A stretch of DNA of 7,964 nt, from assembly GCA_007131535.1 (NCBI GenBank), contig SLQI01000063.1, positions 1-7,964 on the forward strand. Direction: 5' to 3'. This stretch comes from Balneolales bacterium. GTDB taxonomy: Bacteria; Bacteroidota; Rhodothermia; Balneolales; Natronogracilivirgulaceae. The position numbers were made by a program, and so were the translations under genes. Within the stretch, counting starts at the first letter, position 1; each line of letters opens with the position of its first letter. This document shows, piece after piece, positions 7,340 to 7,964 of the stretch. Below the pieces are notes generated by a model that saw only the letters and a program-made list of their open reading frames with translations, ran no database searches and was not told the DNA's origin.

Positions 7340-7525
7340 CATCTAACTATTAAAAACTTATAGAAATTTACAGGCTACATCATCGAATTGAACCAAACAC
7401 CTGTAACTGTAAAAACGCTCCAGATCAGACACTTGCAACCTGATAGAATTAGCGCACACTCTTTTTTAACAATGGCATAGATGTACCACACTCCGGCTAA
7501 AAGTCAGAGATTGCACGTAAAACAC

Positions 7526-7561
7526 AAAAACCCCGACGCGGCAACTCCGGTCGGGGTTTTT
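7526..7561 (-). terminator. Rho-independent terminator of rplS (symmetrical, possibly bidirectional)
   Basis: A perfect 12-bp inverted repeat pairs AAAAACCCCGAC (7526-7537) with GTCGGGGTTTTT (7550-7561). The inner 12 bases can add three more G-C pairs (7539-7541 with 7547-7549), leaving a five-base CAACT loop. The GC core is followed by a T run in both orientations, so it could stop transcription either way. It lies 28 nt past the rplS stop and separates that operon from gcvT. Confidence 0.92.
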
Positions 7562-7589
7562 CAATTTCAGCGCCGTCTGTATTTTGAAA

Positions 7590-7931
7590 CTACTTGCGTT
7601 CCTGAATTCGGGCGGCTTTACCAGTGAGGTTACGGAGATAAAAGATTTTAGCTCTGCGTACCTTACCTCGTTTTTTCACTTCAATTTTGGAAATGAAGGG
7701 AGAGTGTAACGGGAAAATTCGCTCAACTCCAACATTGCCGGACATCTTACGAACAGTAAATGTTTTGTTTGCACCACTGCCGCGCTTTTGTAAAACTACG
7801 CCCTGATACTGCTGGATACGCTCTTTTTCACCTTCACGTACACGGTAGTGAACATTGACGGTATCACCGGCGTCAAATTCCGGCAGATCATCACGGACCT
7901 GCGTTTCTTCAACTAATTTTAATTTTTCCAT
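7590..7931 (-). CDS. rplS: 50S ribosomal protein L19
   Basis: The 113-residue protein matches bacterial L19 (usually about 113-118) along its whole length. L19 sits at the 30S-50S interface and contributes to intersubunit bridges. Recognisable stretches are FDAGDTVNVHYRVREGEKER at 19-38, IQQYQGVVLQKRGSG at 39-53, FTVRKMSGNVGVERIFPLHS at 58-77 and the basic tail VKKRGKVRRAKIFYLRNLTG at 85-104. ATG at 7931 is the only usable start: the in-frame codons above it up to the window edge contain no start codon. No strong Shine-Dalgarno is seen close to it; an AGGA lies about 17 nt upstream. It is the last gene of its operon, ending just before the hairpin terminator. The usual bacterial order is rpsP-rimM-trmD-rplS, whose upstream members would be off the right edge. 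Confidence 0.98.
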   Translation of the reverse strand: MEKLKLVEETQVRDDLPEFDAGDTVNVHYRVREGEKERIQQYQGVVLQKRGSGANKTFTVRKMSGNVGVERIFPLHSPFISKIEVKKRGKVRRAKIFYLRNLTGKAARIQERK

Positions 7932-7935
7932 AACG

Positions 7936-7964
7936 CTATTGCTGCCATTCCTGATTTTGCTGTT
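7936..7964 (-). CDS. Possible 3' end of the gene upstream of rplS (trmD expected from gene order)
   Basis: One minus-strand frame reads eight codons (QQNQEWQQ) from the window edge to a TAG at 7938-7936, four bases before the rplS start. Such close spacing fits an operon partner, and trmD (tRNA guanine-N1 methyltransferase) normally precedes rplS. Eight residues cannot identify a protein, so the assignment rests on conserved gene order only. Confidence 0.3.

Larger units (their letters stand above)
7246..7525 (-). promoter_or_regulatory. gcvT operon leader / promoter region
   Basis: This 280-base non-coding stretch separates the rplS terminator from gcvT and must hold the promoter of the downstream block. 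The proximal half is AT-rich. It carries two near-identical direct repeats (7322-7339 and 7288-7304) and a shorter third copy of their core at 7372-7377. A weak candidate for the Bacteroidota-type promoter (TTTG, then TAnnTTTG) is TTTG at 7397-7394 and TAAATTTC at 7370-7363, with a 23-nt spacer; its last base deviates and the spacing is long. No convincing sigma-70 pair was found. I looked for the conserved core of a glycine riboswitch, which would fit a gcv gene, and did not find it. No tRNA-like fold was seen. Confidence 0.5.

Noticed and set aside
7375..7491. A 38-codon minus-strand open frame with a GTG start (VWYIYAIVKK...) in the gcvT leader, partly hydrophobic and with three cysteines.
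   Set aside because: No properly spaced ribosome site, a rare start codon, no recognisable family and a length reached easily by chance. It would need conservation in related genomes to be believed.
7246..7525. Glycine riboswitch upstream of gcvT.
   Set aside because: The conserved core elements of the tandem or single aptamer were looked for on the minus strand and not found; the region is mostly AT-rich with no matching helices.

Overview
The window looks like ordinary chromosomal DNA from a mid-GC (roughly 45%) Gram-negative bacterium of the Bacteroidota/Balneolota/Rhodothermota group. Three things suggest this: an ftsK gene overlapping a lolA-like gene, a bacterial 2-phosphosulfolactate phosphatase, and the general character of the proteins. 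A member of Balneolota (Balneolaceae) is my best guess, but it is inference from gene content and not from a marker tree. Every supported gene lies on the minus strand, so transcription runs from high to low coordinates.

Layout in the direction of transcription: (1) 7964-7590 holds rplS (ribosomal protein L19), preceded by what may be the last codons of an upstream gene, plausibly trmD. It is closed by a strong GC-rich hairpin terminator at 7526-7561. (2) 7525-7246 is a non-coding leader of about 280 bases with a pair of near-identical 17/18-nt direct repeats and a good Shine-Dalgarno in front of gcvT. (3) 7245-1190 is a tight five-gene block: gcvT (glycine cleavage T protein), a comB-like 2-phosphosulfolactate phosphatase, ftsK (DNA translocase), a LolA-family lipoprotein carrier, and an LPG-synthase-TM/UPF0104 membrane protein. 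Gaps are 10-14 nt, or the genes overlap (comB/ftsK by 14-17 nt, ftsK/lolA by 8 nt), so this reads as one transcription unit. (4) After an 82-nt gap comes a Gfo/Idh/MocA-type gene that runs off the left edge of the window. It keeps the Rossmann fold but lacks the family's usual EKP lysine and a second active-site aspartate.

Together the block mixes one-carbon/glycine metabolism and sulfolactate metabolism with chromosome segregation (FtsK) and envelope building (LolA, flippase-like protein). No mobile element, CRISPR array, tRNA, rRNA or defence system was seen. The most noteworthy points are the active-site-deviant Gfo/Idh/MocA protein, the repeat-bearing gcvT leader and the unusual composition of the operon. 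I do not see a convincing new biological system here.
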